Below are positions 6,573 to 14,259 of a stretch of DNA of 23,245 nucleotides, piece by piece. The stretch's first letter is position 1; each line of letters begins with the position of its first letter. The translations under genes and the position numbers were made by a program. The DNA comes from CAKSXP01 sp964539115 (GTDB taxonomy: Bacteria > Bacillota > Clostridia > Oscillospirales > Oscillospiraceae). The stretch covers positions 1-23,245 of the forward strand of contig CAZIHY010000029.1 in the NCBI GenBank assembly GCA_964539115.1. Direction: 5' to 3'. The notes beneath the pieces are model-generated. The model did no database searches and was not told the DNA's origin. It saw only the letters and a program-made list of their open reading frames with translations.

Positions 6573-7547
6573 TTATTGCTCAGGAAGCCCGTTTATCTCC
6601 CGAACATAGTGGCACGCGACAAAATGCTCCGGTTCGATCTCCTCGTATGTCGGCATTTCGGAAAGACACTTGTCCTTTGCATAGGGGCAGCGGTTTGCAA
6701 AGCGGCAGCCCGGCTTGGGATCGACAGGGCTCGTAAGCTCGCCCTGCATTATGATTCGCTTTCGCTCGCTGTGGAGAGACGGGACGGGGATCGCGGAGAG
6801 CAGGCCCTTGGTATATGGATGGTAGGGGTGCCCAAAAAGCTTCTTGGACGGGCACTTTTCGACCATCGAACCCACATACATGACCAAGATATCGTCCGAG
6901 ATGTGCTTGACAACAGACAGGTCGTGCGTAACGAATATATATGTAAGGCCCTGCTGCTCCTGAAGGTCCTGAAGCAGATTCAAAACCTGCGCCTGTATCG
7001 AGACGTCCAGCGCCGATACCGGCTCGTCGCAGACGATGAGCTTCGGGTCCAGCGACAGGGCGCAGGCGATGCCGACGCGCTGGCGGCGGCCGCCGTCGAG
7101 CTCATGTGGATAGGAATAGGCATAGCGTCTGGCGATGCCGACGGTATCCATTAGCTCGAACACGCGCTTTTTCAGTTCATCCTTGGATCTATAGATGCGG
7201 TAGGTCCTGAGCGGGTCGGCGATCAGCTCATATATGCAGTAGCGGGGATTGAGCGAAGAATACGGGTCCTGAAAGATTATCTGCATCTCTTTTTGGAGCT
7301 CGCGGCGGCGCCGGCCTTTGACGCGAGTTATGTCCTCGCCCTTGAAATATATTTTGCCGTCCGTCGCGGGCAAAAGGCCCAGAACGGTGCGCCCGAGCGT
7401 GGACTTGCCGCAGCCGGATTCGCCGACGACGCCGAGGGTCTTTCCCTCGTCTATCGTGAAGCCGACGTCGTCGACCGCGTGAAGGGAGCCGCCGGCAGTC
7501 TTGAAATATTTTTTCAGGTGCTCGACTCTGAGAATTTCGTTAGCCAT
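6573..7547 (-). CDS. Opp/Dpp-type peptide ABC transporter ATPase, OppF/DppF-like
   Basis: A 324-residue ATPase. Walker A is GESGCGKST (42-50), the Q-loop is IFQDPYSSLNP, Walker B is LIVCDEP (170-176), followed by SALD and a switch His in VTHD. The C-terminal oligopeptide extension carries CRFANRCPYAKDKC, a cysteine pattern that in related transporters holds a [4Fe-4S] cluster. One clear oddity: the ABC signature reads LDGGRRQR (150-157), with Asp151 where nearly all members have Ser. It pairs with the OppD-like gene, overlapping its end by 8 bases, with AAGGAG ten bases before its ATG. Substrate is probably peptides or another small organic ligand; the ATPase sequence alone cannot decide. Confidence 0.93.
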   Translation of the reverse strand: MANEILRVEHLKKYFKTAGGSLHAVDDVGFTIDEGKTLGVVGESGCGKSTLGRTVLGLLPATDGKIYFKGEDITRVKGRRRRELQKEMQIIFQDPYSSLNPRYCIYELIADPLRTYRIYRSKDELKKRVFELMDTVGIARRYAYSYPHELDGGRRQRVGIACALSLDPKLIVCDEPVSALDVSIQAQVLNLLQDLQEQQGLTYIFVTHDLSVVKHISDDILVMYVGSMVEKCPSKKLFGHPYHPYTKGLLSAIPVPSLHSERKRIIMQGELTSPVDPKPGCRFANRCPYAKDKCLSEMPTYEEIEPEHFVACHYVREINGLPEQ

Positions 7548-8520
7548 TCGCGTTTATCTCCTTTCCGGAGTATTTCAGGCAGCGGACAAAGTGTCCCGGC
7601 TCGATCTCATACAGCCCGGGGTGGCTGCAGGAGCATTCACTTGTGGCCTCCGGGCACCTCGGATGGAACGGGCAGCCCTCCGGCAGCTCGGTCGGGTCGG
7701 GCATAAGGCCCATTATCGGCTTGAGGCGGTGAACGTCGACCTCGAGGTTGGGCAGCGAGCCGAAAAGGCCCTCGGTGTAGGGGTGCGCGGTCGAGTCAAA
7801 GATATACTCAATCTTGCCGTATTCGACTATCTCTCCGGCGTACATGATCGCGACCTTGTCGCAGGTCTCCGCGACGACGCCAAGGTCGTGGGTTATAAGC
7901 AGCATGGACGAGCCCATCTTCTCCTTCAGGTCGCGCATCATGTCGAGGACCTGCGCCTGTATCGTAACGTCCAGCGCCGTGGTCGGCTCGTCGGCCAGCA
8001 GAAGCTGGGGGGAGCAGGCAAGGGCCATCGCTATGACGACCCGCTGCTTCATTCCTCCGGAAAACTGGTGGGGATACTCCCGTCCGCGGTTGGCGGGTAT
8101 GCCTACCATCTCGAGCGTTTGCCGGGCTTTTTCGACCGCCTCCGCCTGGGAACAATGCTCATGTATCGCGATCACCTCCGCGATCTGATACTCCACGGTG
8201 AAAACCGGGTTCAGTGCGGTCATGGGGTCCTGAAATATCATGGATATCTGGTTCCCGCGCATCGCGTGCAGCTCGTTGTCGTTCATCTCAAGCACGTTTT
8301 TGCCGTCGAAGATTATCTCTCCGCCTCCGATGACCGCCGGGGGCGTGGGCAGAAGGTTCAGTATGCCCAGCGCTGTGGTCGTCTTTCCCGCTCCGGTCTC
8401 TCCGACGAGGCCGAGGGTCTCGCCCTTTTCAATATCGAAGCTGACGTCCGAGACAGCGTGGACGACGCCGTCCATCGTCTCATACCGGACCGTCAGGTTT
8501 TTGATTTCCAATAAACTCAT
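7540..8520 (-). CDS. Opp/Dpp-type peptide ABC transporter ATPase, OppD/DppD-like
   Basis: A 326-residue ATPase with canonical motifs: Walker A GETGAGKTT (40-48), MIFQDPMTALNP, signature FSGGMKQR, Walker B LLLADEP followed by TTALD, and LITHD. The C-terminal extension has GCPFHPRCPEATSECSC, the cysteine-rich oligopeptide-transporter tail. Its intact signature contrasts with the degenerate one in the partner ATPase; in such heterodimers each ATP site combines Walker A of one subunit with the signature of the other. GAGGAGGG lies just before the start and the gene follows the OppC-like permease by 12 bases. Confidence 0.95.
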   Translation of the reverse strand: MSLLEIKNLTVRYETMDGVVHAVSDVSFDIEKGETLGLVGETGAGKTTTALGILNLLPTPPAVIGGGEIIFDGKNVLEMNDNELHAMRGNQISMIFQDPMTALNPVFTVEYQIAEVIAIHEHCSQAEAVEKARQTLEMVGIPANRGREYPHQFSGGMKQRVVIAMALACSPQLLLADEPTTALDVTIQAQVLDMMRDLKEKMGSSMLLITHDLGVVAETCDKVAIMYAGEIVEYGKIEYIFDSTAHPYTEGLFGSLPNLEVDVHRLKPIMGLMPDPTELPEGCPFHPRCPEATSECSCSHPGLYEIEPGHFVRCLKYSGKEINANG

Positions 8521-8532
8521 AGCTCACCCTCC

Positions 8533-9435
8533 TCAGCGCTTCAGCTTGGGATCGAGCGCATCGCGCAGGCCGTCGCCCATTACGTTGAAGCCGAACATCG
8601 TCAGCATTATCATGATCCCCGGGAACGTGATCATCGGCCAGAAGGTCAGGATGAACTCGCGGCCGGTGTTCAGGATGGAACCCCACTCGGGCGTCGGCGG
8701 CTGGACGCCAAGGCCAATAAAGCTCAGGCCGGATATCTGCATTATGTTGGTGCCGATGCGCAGCGTCGCGTCGACAATGATCGGGGACAGGGAATTCGGC
8801 AGTATCTGGCGCACGATTATGCGCGCGTTGCGCGAGCCGCGGGCGCGCGCCGCCTCGACATATTCCTGGTCGCGTATCGTCATGATAACGGCGCGTATCA
8901 TTCGCGAGCCCGGCGCGATGCCGCCGATAGCGACGGCCATAGCAGTGTCGAACATGCTCGTACCCAGCATGGCCGCGACCGCAACTGACATGAGCATGCC
9001 CGGTATGGCCATCAAAAGGTCCATGATACGCATTATAATAGTGTCGACAACGCCGCCGAAGAAGCCCGCGAGGCAGCCGAACAGGCCGCCGAGCCCGAGC
9101 GATATGGCAAGACTCATCAGCGAGACGAGAAGCGAGATGCGTCCGCCGTAGAGCAGGCGGGAGAACAGGTCGCGTCCGTAGTTGTCCGTCCCCATCAGGT
9201 GCTTGAGGCTCGGGTACTGAAGCCGGTCGGCATAGCTCTGCTCCGCGGGGTCATACGGCGCTATGAAGTTTGCGAACACCGCCGAGAAGATGATTATGAG
9301 CACGAGAAAGAGTCCGAACATAGCCAGCTTGCTTTTACGGAAACGCTTCCATATATCGCGCAGCTGGCCGCGCTTTTTCATGTTCTCTTCGGGCGCAGCC
9401 TTAGAGGTCCGTTCTTTTGTTATGCTTCCCATCAT
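8533..9435 (-). CDS. Opp/Dpp-type ABC transporter permease, OppC/DppC-like
   Basis: A 300-residue inner-membrane permease. A short cytoplasmic head (KSKLAMFGL) leads to the first membrane helix. Then come IAPYDPAEQSYADRLQYPS and HLMGTDNYGRDLFSRLLYGGRISL, both classic for OppC/DppC, and the EAA-type cytoplasmic loop EAARARGSRNARIIVRQILPN that docks on the ATPases. The start overlaps the stop of the upstream permease (ATGA). Two ATGs stand in a row (9435 and 9432); the second is better spaced from AGGAGG, so the protein may be one residue shorter. Confidence 0.95.
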   Translation of the reverse strand: MMGSITKERTSKAAPEENMKKRGQLRDIWKRFRKSKLAMFGLFLVLIIIFSAVFANFIAPYDPAEQSYADRLQYPSLKHLMGTDNYGRDLFSRLLYGGRISLLVSLMSLAISLGLGGLFGCLAGFFGGVVDTIIMRIMDLLMAIPGMLMSVAVAAMLGTSMFDTAMAVAIGGIAPGSRMIRAVIMTIRDQEYVEAARARGSRNARIIVRQILPNSLSPIIVDATLRIGTNIMQISGLSFIGLGVQPPTPEWGSILNTGREFILTFWPMITFPGIMIMLTMFGFNVMGDGLRDALDPKLKR

Positions 9436-10418
9436 GTCGCCTCCTCTGCTTTGACTTCCGCCGGTTTTTTCTTTTTATCCTTCTTTACGCTCACATACTG
9501 GGCCTTTATGCGCGGGTCCGCAAAGCCATAGGCTATATCCACCAAAAGGTTGATGATACATACCGACAGGGACAGAACGAGCACTGTGCCCGCGATGACG
9601 GGATAGTCGCGCCCGTTTATGCCGCTGAGCATCATCATACCCATGCCCGGTATCGAAAAAATCGTCTCGATGATGGCCGACCCTCCGAATATAGTGCCGA
9701 ACTGGCCGCCGACCACGGTTATGACGGGAATGAGCGCATTGCGCAGGGCGTGTTTATAGATAACGTTGCGCTCGGCGACGCCCTTTGCCCGCGCAGTGCG
9801 GACATAGTCCTGGCGGATGACGTCCAGCATGCTTGAGCGCGTCAGGCGCACGACCAGGGAAATAGGCGTTATGCCCAGACAGACGACCGGCATTATCCAG
9901 TGCTTCCACGTGTCCAGGCCGGAGGCCGGAAGTATCTTCAGCTTCTGCGAAAACAGGACTATTCCCATCAGCGCCAGCCAAAAGCCGGGGACCGACGCGA
10001 AGAATGTCGCAAGCACGGTAGACACATAGTCAATGACCGAATATTGCTTGACGGCGGAAATGATTCCTACAAAAATTCCCACGAACAGGGTTATAAGGCT
10101 GCTGTAAAGACCGAGCTTTATGGTGGTCGGCAGGCGCTCTTTTATCTGCGTTCCGACAGGGCGCAGATTGGTGTACGAGTTTCCGAGGTCGAACTTTGTG
10201 AAAAAGTCGAAAACATACTCCGCATACCGTACAAGAAACGGGTCGTTGAGCCCCATCTCCTCGCGCTTCTGCTGATATGTCTCCTCAGTGAAGTTGGTAC
10301 CGAGCGCGTTGAGCGCAGGGTCGCCCGGCATCAGTTCGAGTATACAGAAGATGATAAGCACAACGCCCAGGATGGTCGGTATCATCCAAAGCAGACGCTT
10401 TAACACGAATTTAAACAT
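9432..10418 (-). CDS. Opp/Dpp-type ABC transporter permease, OppB/DppB-like
   Basis: A 328-residue inner-membrane permease with the N-terminal helix of the family (KFVLKRLLWMIPTILGVVL), then ELMPGDPA, LGNSYTNLRPV and the docking loop RTARAKGVAERNVIYKHALRNALIPV. The tail is very basic and acidic (VSVKKDKKKKPAEVKAEEAT). Its start has GTGAGG seven bases upstream. A terminator-like hairpin (10447-10469) lies between it and the binding-protein gene, so membrane components are probably made from partial read-through. Confidence 0.95.
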   Translation of the reverse strand: MFKFVLKRLLWMIPTILGVVLIIFCILELMPGDPALNALGTNFTEETYQQKREEMGLNDPFLVRYAEYVFDFFTKFDLGNSYTNLRPVGTQIKERLPTTIKLGLYSSLITLFVGIFVGIISAVKQYSVIDYVSTVLATFFASVPGFWLALMGIVLFSQKLKILPASGLDTWKHWIMPVVCLGITPISLVVRLTRSSMLDVIRQDYVRTARAKGVAERNVIYKHALRNALIPVITVVGGQFGTIFGGSAIIETIFSIPGMGMMMLSGINGRDYPVIAGTVLVLSLSVCIINLLVDIAYGFADPRIKAQYVSVKKDKKKKPAEVKAEEAT

Positions 10419-10446
10419 TATATAACCTCACTTCTGTTTCAAAAAA

Positions 10447-10469
10447 CGGCCCGGCACGCAACCGGGCCG
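10447..10469 (-). terminator. Intercistronic terminator between binding-protein and permease genes
   Basis: Perfect 8-bp stem CGGCCCGG/CCGGGCCG with a 7-base loop, followed on the minus strand by six T residues. It sits within a co-directional transporter operon, where a leaky terminator would yield more binding protein than permease. Confidence 0.8.
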
Positions 10470-10512
10470 CTTTATCATGGGGTTGTCAGTAAAATGTTGT
10501 TTAAACAGAGGC

Positions 10513-12117
10513 TTACGCAAAGTGTACGCCGAAGAGCGCGACGCCCTGGACGGAGGGCAGATCGAGGCTTGCGATCTTGGCGTTGTAGCAGTAGCCCTCC
10601 AGACGCTCGCAGACGGGGATGACCCAATAGTTATCATAGAGCCAGTCATCGACCTGCTGATAGATGCGGTCGCGCTCGGCCGCGTCGTTGGAAACCAGTC
10701 CGCTGTTGAGCAGCTCATTGTAATCCGGATCGCTGACTGTCTGGCAGGGGAAGGGGCCGGTAGCGGAGTAGACAGCCAGAGAGTTCCAGGGCTCAAGGGT
10801 GGCGCCCAGGCCGGTCAGGGAGAACATGCTCAGCTCGGTGTCGCCCTGCATGTACATGCCGAGGACGGTGGAGTTGTCATAGGACTCTACATTGACGGTG
10901 ATTCCGATATCCCCCAGATAGCCCTGAACAGCCTCAGAGACGCGCTGCTGTGTGACCTGTCCCATAACAAGGAACTTCAGGACTATGTCTCCATCCTTAT
11001 AGCCGGCGTCGGCAAGCGCCTGCGCGGCGCGCTCCTTGTCGTAGCCATATCCCTCGTGCTCAACATAGCAGGAGTAGTTCATACCAAAGTGGGAAGTCGC
11101 GGGGATGGCCAGCTCGCCCCAGGCGATATCCGCGACGGCGGCCCAGTCAACACCATAGCAGATAGCCTCGCGGACTGCGGGGTCCTGCAGGACTGCGCTG
11201 GTCTCGTTCAGGCAGACAACAGGGACGTCGGACGCGCTCTGTGTCACGACGGTGCCCATGGAGGGATCGGCCTCGAGCTGCGCGACCTGGTCGGCGTCAA
11301 GCATGAGGGCGATGTCGATAACGCTGTTCTGGAAATCGATGAACATCGTGTTGCCGTCGGAGTAGTAACGCATGGTGATCTCATCGGCCTCATAGATATC
11401 CTCGCCCCAATAGTCTCCGCGCTTGGAAACGGTGAAGTAGGAATCAACCTGATAATCCTTCAGGACATACGGGCCGGAGCCTACGGGATTGTTCCACCAC
11501 TCCTCATCCCCGTCGGGATGGGCGTCGCAGAAGTCCTTGTCAAGGATGGGCAGATTTATGAGAAGGCTGTCGGCGGGGCCATAAGGAGACTCGAAAACGA
11601 GGTGGACGCCAAGCCCATCGTCATCTACATAGCACTCGTCGGTGAGGATGACGCTGAAGTTGGCGGAGTGGCTGTTGCCGGCCGACTGCATGAGCTTGAG
11701 GGAGCTTATGACGTCCTCGCCGGTCATGGCGGAGCCGTCAGAATAAGTTATGCCCTCCTTCAGCTTGAAGAAATATGTAACGCCGTCCTCTTCCCAGTAA
11801 TACTCCTCGCAGATTCTGGAGCTGTGGGTGCAGGTTACGGGATCAAGCTCTATAAGGTAGTCATAAATGAGCCTTCCTATGTGAGAGTTGGCCTCAACGG
11901 AGCTCAGGGGGTTAAACCCGTTGCCGTAGGCGTCCGTAGTGCCATAGATGACGGTCTTTGCCTCGCCGGACGGCGTATCGTCGGATGCAGGAGAGTCCGC
12001 TGCGGGCGCATTAGACGCCGGAGAATCCGCCGCAGGGGTATCGCTTCCGCCGCCGCAGGCCGCCAGCAGCGCCAGCATCAGGCAGAGTGCAAGAACAAGG
12101 GACAATGTTTTCTTCAT
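10513..12117 (-). CDS. ABC transporter substrate-binding lipoprotein, peptide type (SBP_bac_5)
   Basis: A 534-residue lipoprotein. The signal peptide MKKTLSLVLALCLMLALLAAC ends in a lipobox (LAAC, lipidated C21) and is followed by a low-complexity linker of Ala, Ser, Pro and Asp. The mature part begins KTVIYGTTDAYGNGFNPL and shows family landmarks: FKLKEGITYSDGSAMTGEDV, the stretch near AVREAICYGVDW, and a C-terminal PVCERLEGYCY region. It captures ligand outside and hands it to the permeases. Family members bind peptides, but also nickel, opines, sugars and other compounds, so the ligand is open. The start at 12117 has AAGGAG about 11 bases upstream; the frame stays open to 12234, but the lipoprotein signal fixes the start. 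Confidence 0.93.
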   Translation of the reverse strand: MKKTLSLVLALCLMLALLAACGGGSDTPAADSPASNAPAADSPASDDTPSGEAKTVIYGTTDAYGNGFNPLSSVEANSHIGRLIYDYLIELDPVTCTHSSRICEEYYWEEDGVTYFFKLKEGITYSDGSAMTGEDVISSLKLMQSAGNSHSANFSVILTDECYVDDDGLGVHLVFESPYGPADSLLINLPILDKDFCDAHPDGDEEWWNNPVGSGPYVLKDYQVDSYFTVSKRGDYWGEDIYEADEITMRYYSDGNTMFIDFQNSVIDIALMLDADQVAQLEADPSMGTVVTQSASDVPVVCLNETSAVLQDPAVREAICYGVDWAAVADIAWGELAIPATSHFGMNYSCYVEHEGYGYDKERAAQALADAGYKDGDIVLKFLVMGQVTQQRVSEAVQGYLGDIGITVNVESYDNSTVLGMYMQGDTELSMFSLTGLGATLEPWNSLAVYSATGPFPCQTVSDPDYNELLNSGLVSNDAAERDRIYQQVDDWLYDNYWVIPVCERLEGYCYNAKIASLDLPSVQGVALFGVHFA

Positions 12118-12199
12118 TTTCGTTGTATCTCCTTCCTGTGATAAAATATTTGTGCGTTTTTCCCTGTTTTTTGTCAAAAAATCTATTGACTTTGTAAAA

Positions 12200-12228
12200 A
12201 TTTTACCACAGCGCTGTACTAATGAGAA
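12200..12228 (-). promoter_or_regulatory. Candidate promoter of the ABC transporter operon
   Basis: On the minus strand TTCTCA (12228-12223), 17 bases, TAAAAT (12205-12200). The -10 is good and the -35 is weak (4 of 6). The spacer contains a perfect palindrome and the -10 overlaps another (GTAAAA-A-TTTTAC, 12194-12206). A weak -35 with dyads is typical of an activator-dependent promoter. Confidence 0.45.
12208..12217. promoter_or_regulatory. Palindrome in the transporter promoter, possible operator
   Basis: ACAGCGCTGT is a perfect 10-bp palindrome lying between the -35 and -10 elements. A second dyad, GTCAA-N8-TTGAC, lies at 12173-12190 in the leader. The adjacent LysR-type gene makes its product the natural candidate to bind here, but which dyad it would use cannot be read from sequence. 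Confidence 0.35.
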
Positions 12229-12324
12229 ATTCAAATTACTTCCTTATTTATAAAAAAATTAAATAATATCTGCCGCATGAAGCATGGCGGAGAGGGGCGA
12301 TTTTTGTTTAACAGGTCAATAATA

Positions 12325-12363
12325 AAAAAGGCAAGGTACGACTGTGGTCATACCTTGCCTTTT
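12325..12363 (-). terminator. Terminator after the LysR gene
   Basis: A stem of 13 bp (AAAAGGCAAGGTA/TACCTTGCCTTTT) with a 13-base loop. On the minus strand the stem runs into TTTTTTATT. It isolates the regulator from the transporter operon that follows. Confidence 0.85.
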
Positions 12364-12376
12364 CTTATGATCTTAT

Positions 12377-13285
12377 TCAGTCAAGCCATGCGCAGAGCTC
12401 AGGAGTTTCACTCTCGGCCGTCGAGCGCAAAAGTTTTGCGAGTTCCCGTATGACCGGCGATTCGTCGTCGGCCCGGCATACAAGCGCCTGTTTTGAGCTC
12501 ATCCCGTCCGCGTCCGGCGGCGGGAAAGAGGGCAGTACGCTGACTCCACACGGCCCTGTGAAGCAGGTGGACGGGAACATGGCAACACCAAGATTTGCAG
12601 CCACCATCTCCATGGCCGCCGAAATATCCCTGGCTATGATCTTGCGGCAACTTTCCGGCTCGCCGCCCATCACCTGATGTCTTGACTCGACCTGCTCAAA
12701 CGTTATAACTTTCTCCCCCGCGATCTCCTTTTCCCCAACGAAGTCCGGCCAATCGGCAAGCCGGTGGTTTTTCGAAACAAATACCGCGGAACAGGTATCG
12801 CCAAGGTCATAATATCTCAAATCGTCATACATCGCATTGAACGGGTCGATAAACAGCACGGCGTCCAGGCTCTTTGCCAGCAGACGCGTGTGTATATCAT
12901 CCTCGGGCTCGACATGTTCAAGCAGGAAGTCCATCTCCGGATGCTTTTCCGAAATCTTGCCGACAACCCGGTGAAACAACGGGCCGCTGCAAAGAAGCGA
13001 ATAACCTATTGTGAATACCGGCCTTCCCGGCGACTGCTTAAGCAGATTCTCCGCGCGGTTGACAAGGTCGATAGCCAGCTTCATGTCCCTGTAGATCAGC
13101 TTACCCGCGCCGGTTATACTGACCGATTTTGTAGAACGCTCGAACAGCTCGACCCCCAGTTCCCGCTCGAGCTGCTTTATCTGGTAAGTTATCGAGGTCT
13201 GCGACACATAAAGGCGTTCGGCTACCCTCGTAAAGTTCAGCTCCTCTGCCAGCGCAACAAAGCATCTCAGCTGCATCAACGTCAT
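12377..13285 (-). CDS. LysR-family transcriptional regulator
   Basis: A 302-residue regulator of typical LysR length. Residues 1-60 form the winged helix-turn-helix (MQLRCFVALAEELNFTRVAE, then LYVSQTSITYQIKQLERELG and LFERSTKSVSITGAG). Residues about 90-295 form the periplasmic-binding-like effector domain (VFTIGYSLLCSGPLFHRVVG). GAAAGGA sits nine bases before the ATG; a second in-frame ATG three codons later is also possible. It is transcribed in the same direction as, and just upstream of, the ABC transporter operon, separated by its own terminator. It most likely controls that operon, and perhaps the nearby nitroreductase or second ene-reductase. Its inducer is unknown. Confidence 0.92.
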   Translation of the reverse strand: MTLMQLRCFVALAEELNFTRVAERLYVSQTSITYQIKQLERELGVELFERSTKSVSITGAGKLIYRDMKLAIDLVNRAENLLKQSPGRPVFTIGYSLLCSGPLFHRVVGKISEKHPEMDFLLEHVEPEDDIHTRLLAKSLDAVLFIDPFNAMYDDLRYYDLGDTCSAVFVSKNHRLADWPDFVGEKEIAGEKVITFEQVESRHQVMGGEPESCRKIIARDISAAMEMVAANLGVAMFPSTCFTGPCGVSVLPSFPPPDADGMSSKQALVCRADDESPVIRELAKLLRSTAESETPELCAWLD

Positions 13286-13341
13286 GGTATTAAATCCTTT
13301 CCCGTAAATAAATGAATGTCGATCTATCCGTTATAAACGAT

Positions 13342-13369
13342 ATCATATACAAAATAAATATGGCCGCAA
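13342..13369 (-). promoter_or_regulatory. Weak candidate promoter of the LysR gene
   Basis: On the minus strand TTGCGG (13369-13364), 16 bases, TATGAT (13347-13342), in an AT-rich stretch between the nitroreductase terminator and the LysR start. The match is modest. Confidence 0.3.
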
Positions 13370-13405
13370 TTTATGGGAATTTATGTCTGTTACGGCGTTC
13401 CAATA

Positions 13406-13444
13406 AAAAATATTCCCAGAGCACGTGCTCTGGAGAATATTTTT
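13406..13444 (-). terminator. Terminator after the nitroreductase gene
   Basis: A long near-perfect inverted repeat (AAAAATATTC-CCAGAGCAC against GTGCTCTGG-AGAATATTTTT) with one bulged base and a tight centre. It has A/T tracts at both ends, so it may work in both directions. Confidence 0.8.
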
Positions 13445-13470
13445 CTTAGATATCTATTTCTCCGGAGCCG

Positions 13471-14007
13471 TTACCATTTCTCATAATGTATATGGCTCGC
13501 GGGGTCGTCGGTCTTAGACGGGCGCGGCGGGCCGCCGGCTCCCTCCGCCGCGGGGTGGCCAAGCGCGATTATCGAATGGGGCATTACGCTGTAAGGAAGG
13601 TCAAACAGCTTGCGCTGGCCGTGGACACGCTCCATCTGCGGCCATGTGCCGAGCCAGACCGCGCCGAGCCCCATCGCATGCGCCGCAAGGCAGATGTTCT
13701 GTCCCGCGATAGCGCCGTCGATCACCCAGTAATCAGGAGCGGGCGGAAAGGCTCGCTCAAGGTCGCCGCAGATCAGTATAGCGAGAGGGCAATGCCGGAG
13801 CGGGTTTGCCGGAGGGCCGTTCGCATCCGCCATCTTGATCAGGGTATCCTGGTCGCGCACTACGATGAAACTCCAGTCCTTCGCATTGGTGCAGCTCGGC
13901 CCGCTCATCGCGCATTTAAGCAGCATATCGACCTGTTCGTCGGTTATCGGCTCGTCAGTATACGTACGTACGCTGTGTCTTGTTAATATAGCATCCAAAG
14001 TTTCCAT
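13471..14007 (-). CDS. Nitroreductase-family FMN oxidoreductase
   Basis: A 178-residue protein of the nitroreductase fold. The N-terminus METLDAILTRHSVRTYTDEPI gives the FMN-phosphate contact RHSVR (10-14). It continues with AMSGPSCTNAKDWSFIVV, then DGAIAGQNICLAAHAMGLGAVWLGTW and IIALGHPA, all usual for short clostridial members. Such enzymes use NAD(P)H or ferredoxin-linked flavin to reduce nitro groups, quinones or activated double bonds. AAGGAGGT lies six bases before the start. It is divergent from the second Fe-S ene-reductase, with back-to-back consensus promoters between them, and has its own terminator. The native substrate is unknown. Confidence 0.92.
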   Translation of the reverse strand: METLDAILTRHSVRTYTDEPITDEQVDMLLKCAMSGPSCTNAKDWSFIVVRDQDTLIKMADANGPPANPLRHCPLAILICGDLERAFPPAPDYWVIDGAIAGQNICLAAHAMGLGAVWLGTWPQMERVHGQRKLFDLPYSVMPHSIIALGHPAAEGAGGPPRPSKTDDPASHIHYEKW

Positions 14008-14099
14008 ATTGTGACCTCCTTCTTTCTGCTGTTGGCTTTGTCCCGGCCGGGAACACTTGCCAGATACAGTCAGCCGTTTGAATAATTTGTATATTAAAT

Positions 14100-14129
14100 A
14101 TTATATTGCTTTCCGGGTGCATTTGTCAA
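14100..14129 (-). promoter_or_regulatory. Sigma-A promoter of the nitroreductase gene
   Basis: On the minus strand TTGACA (14129-14124), 18 bases, TATAAT (14105-14100). Both hexamers are perfect. Confidence 0.75.
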
Positions 14130-14159
14130 CCGCAACGCTCAGCTTGAAAGGCGCATAGC

Positions 14160-14187
14160 TTGACAATCCATCCCGATCCTGTAAAAT
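14160..14187 (+). promoter_or_regulatory. Sigma-A promoter of the second ene-reductase gene
   Basis: TTGACA (14160-14165), 16 bases, TAAAAT (14182-14187). It is divergent from the nitroreductase promoter; the two -35 elements are 30 bases apart, so one bound regulator could affect both. Confidence 0.65.
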
Positions 14188-14259
14188 AGAATAAAATACA
14201 TAACATGGACTTCGGGCTGTTTATACTGCGGCCCGGCCCATGATTGGAGGACGCAGAAC

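Noticed and set aside
10477..12141. Long plus-strand open frame opposite the binding-protein gene
   Set aside because: It gives a Gly/Val/Asp-rich meaningless translation; the minus-strand lipoprotein has a signal peptide, lipobox and family motifs.
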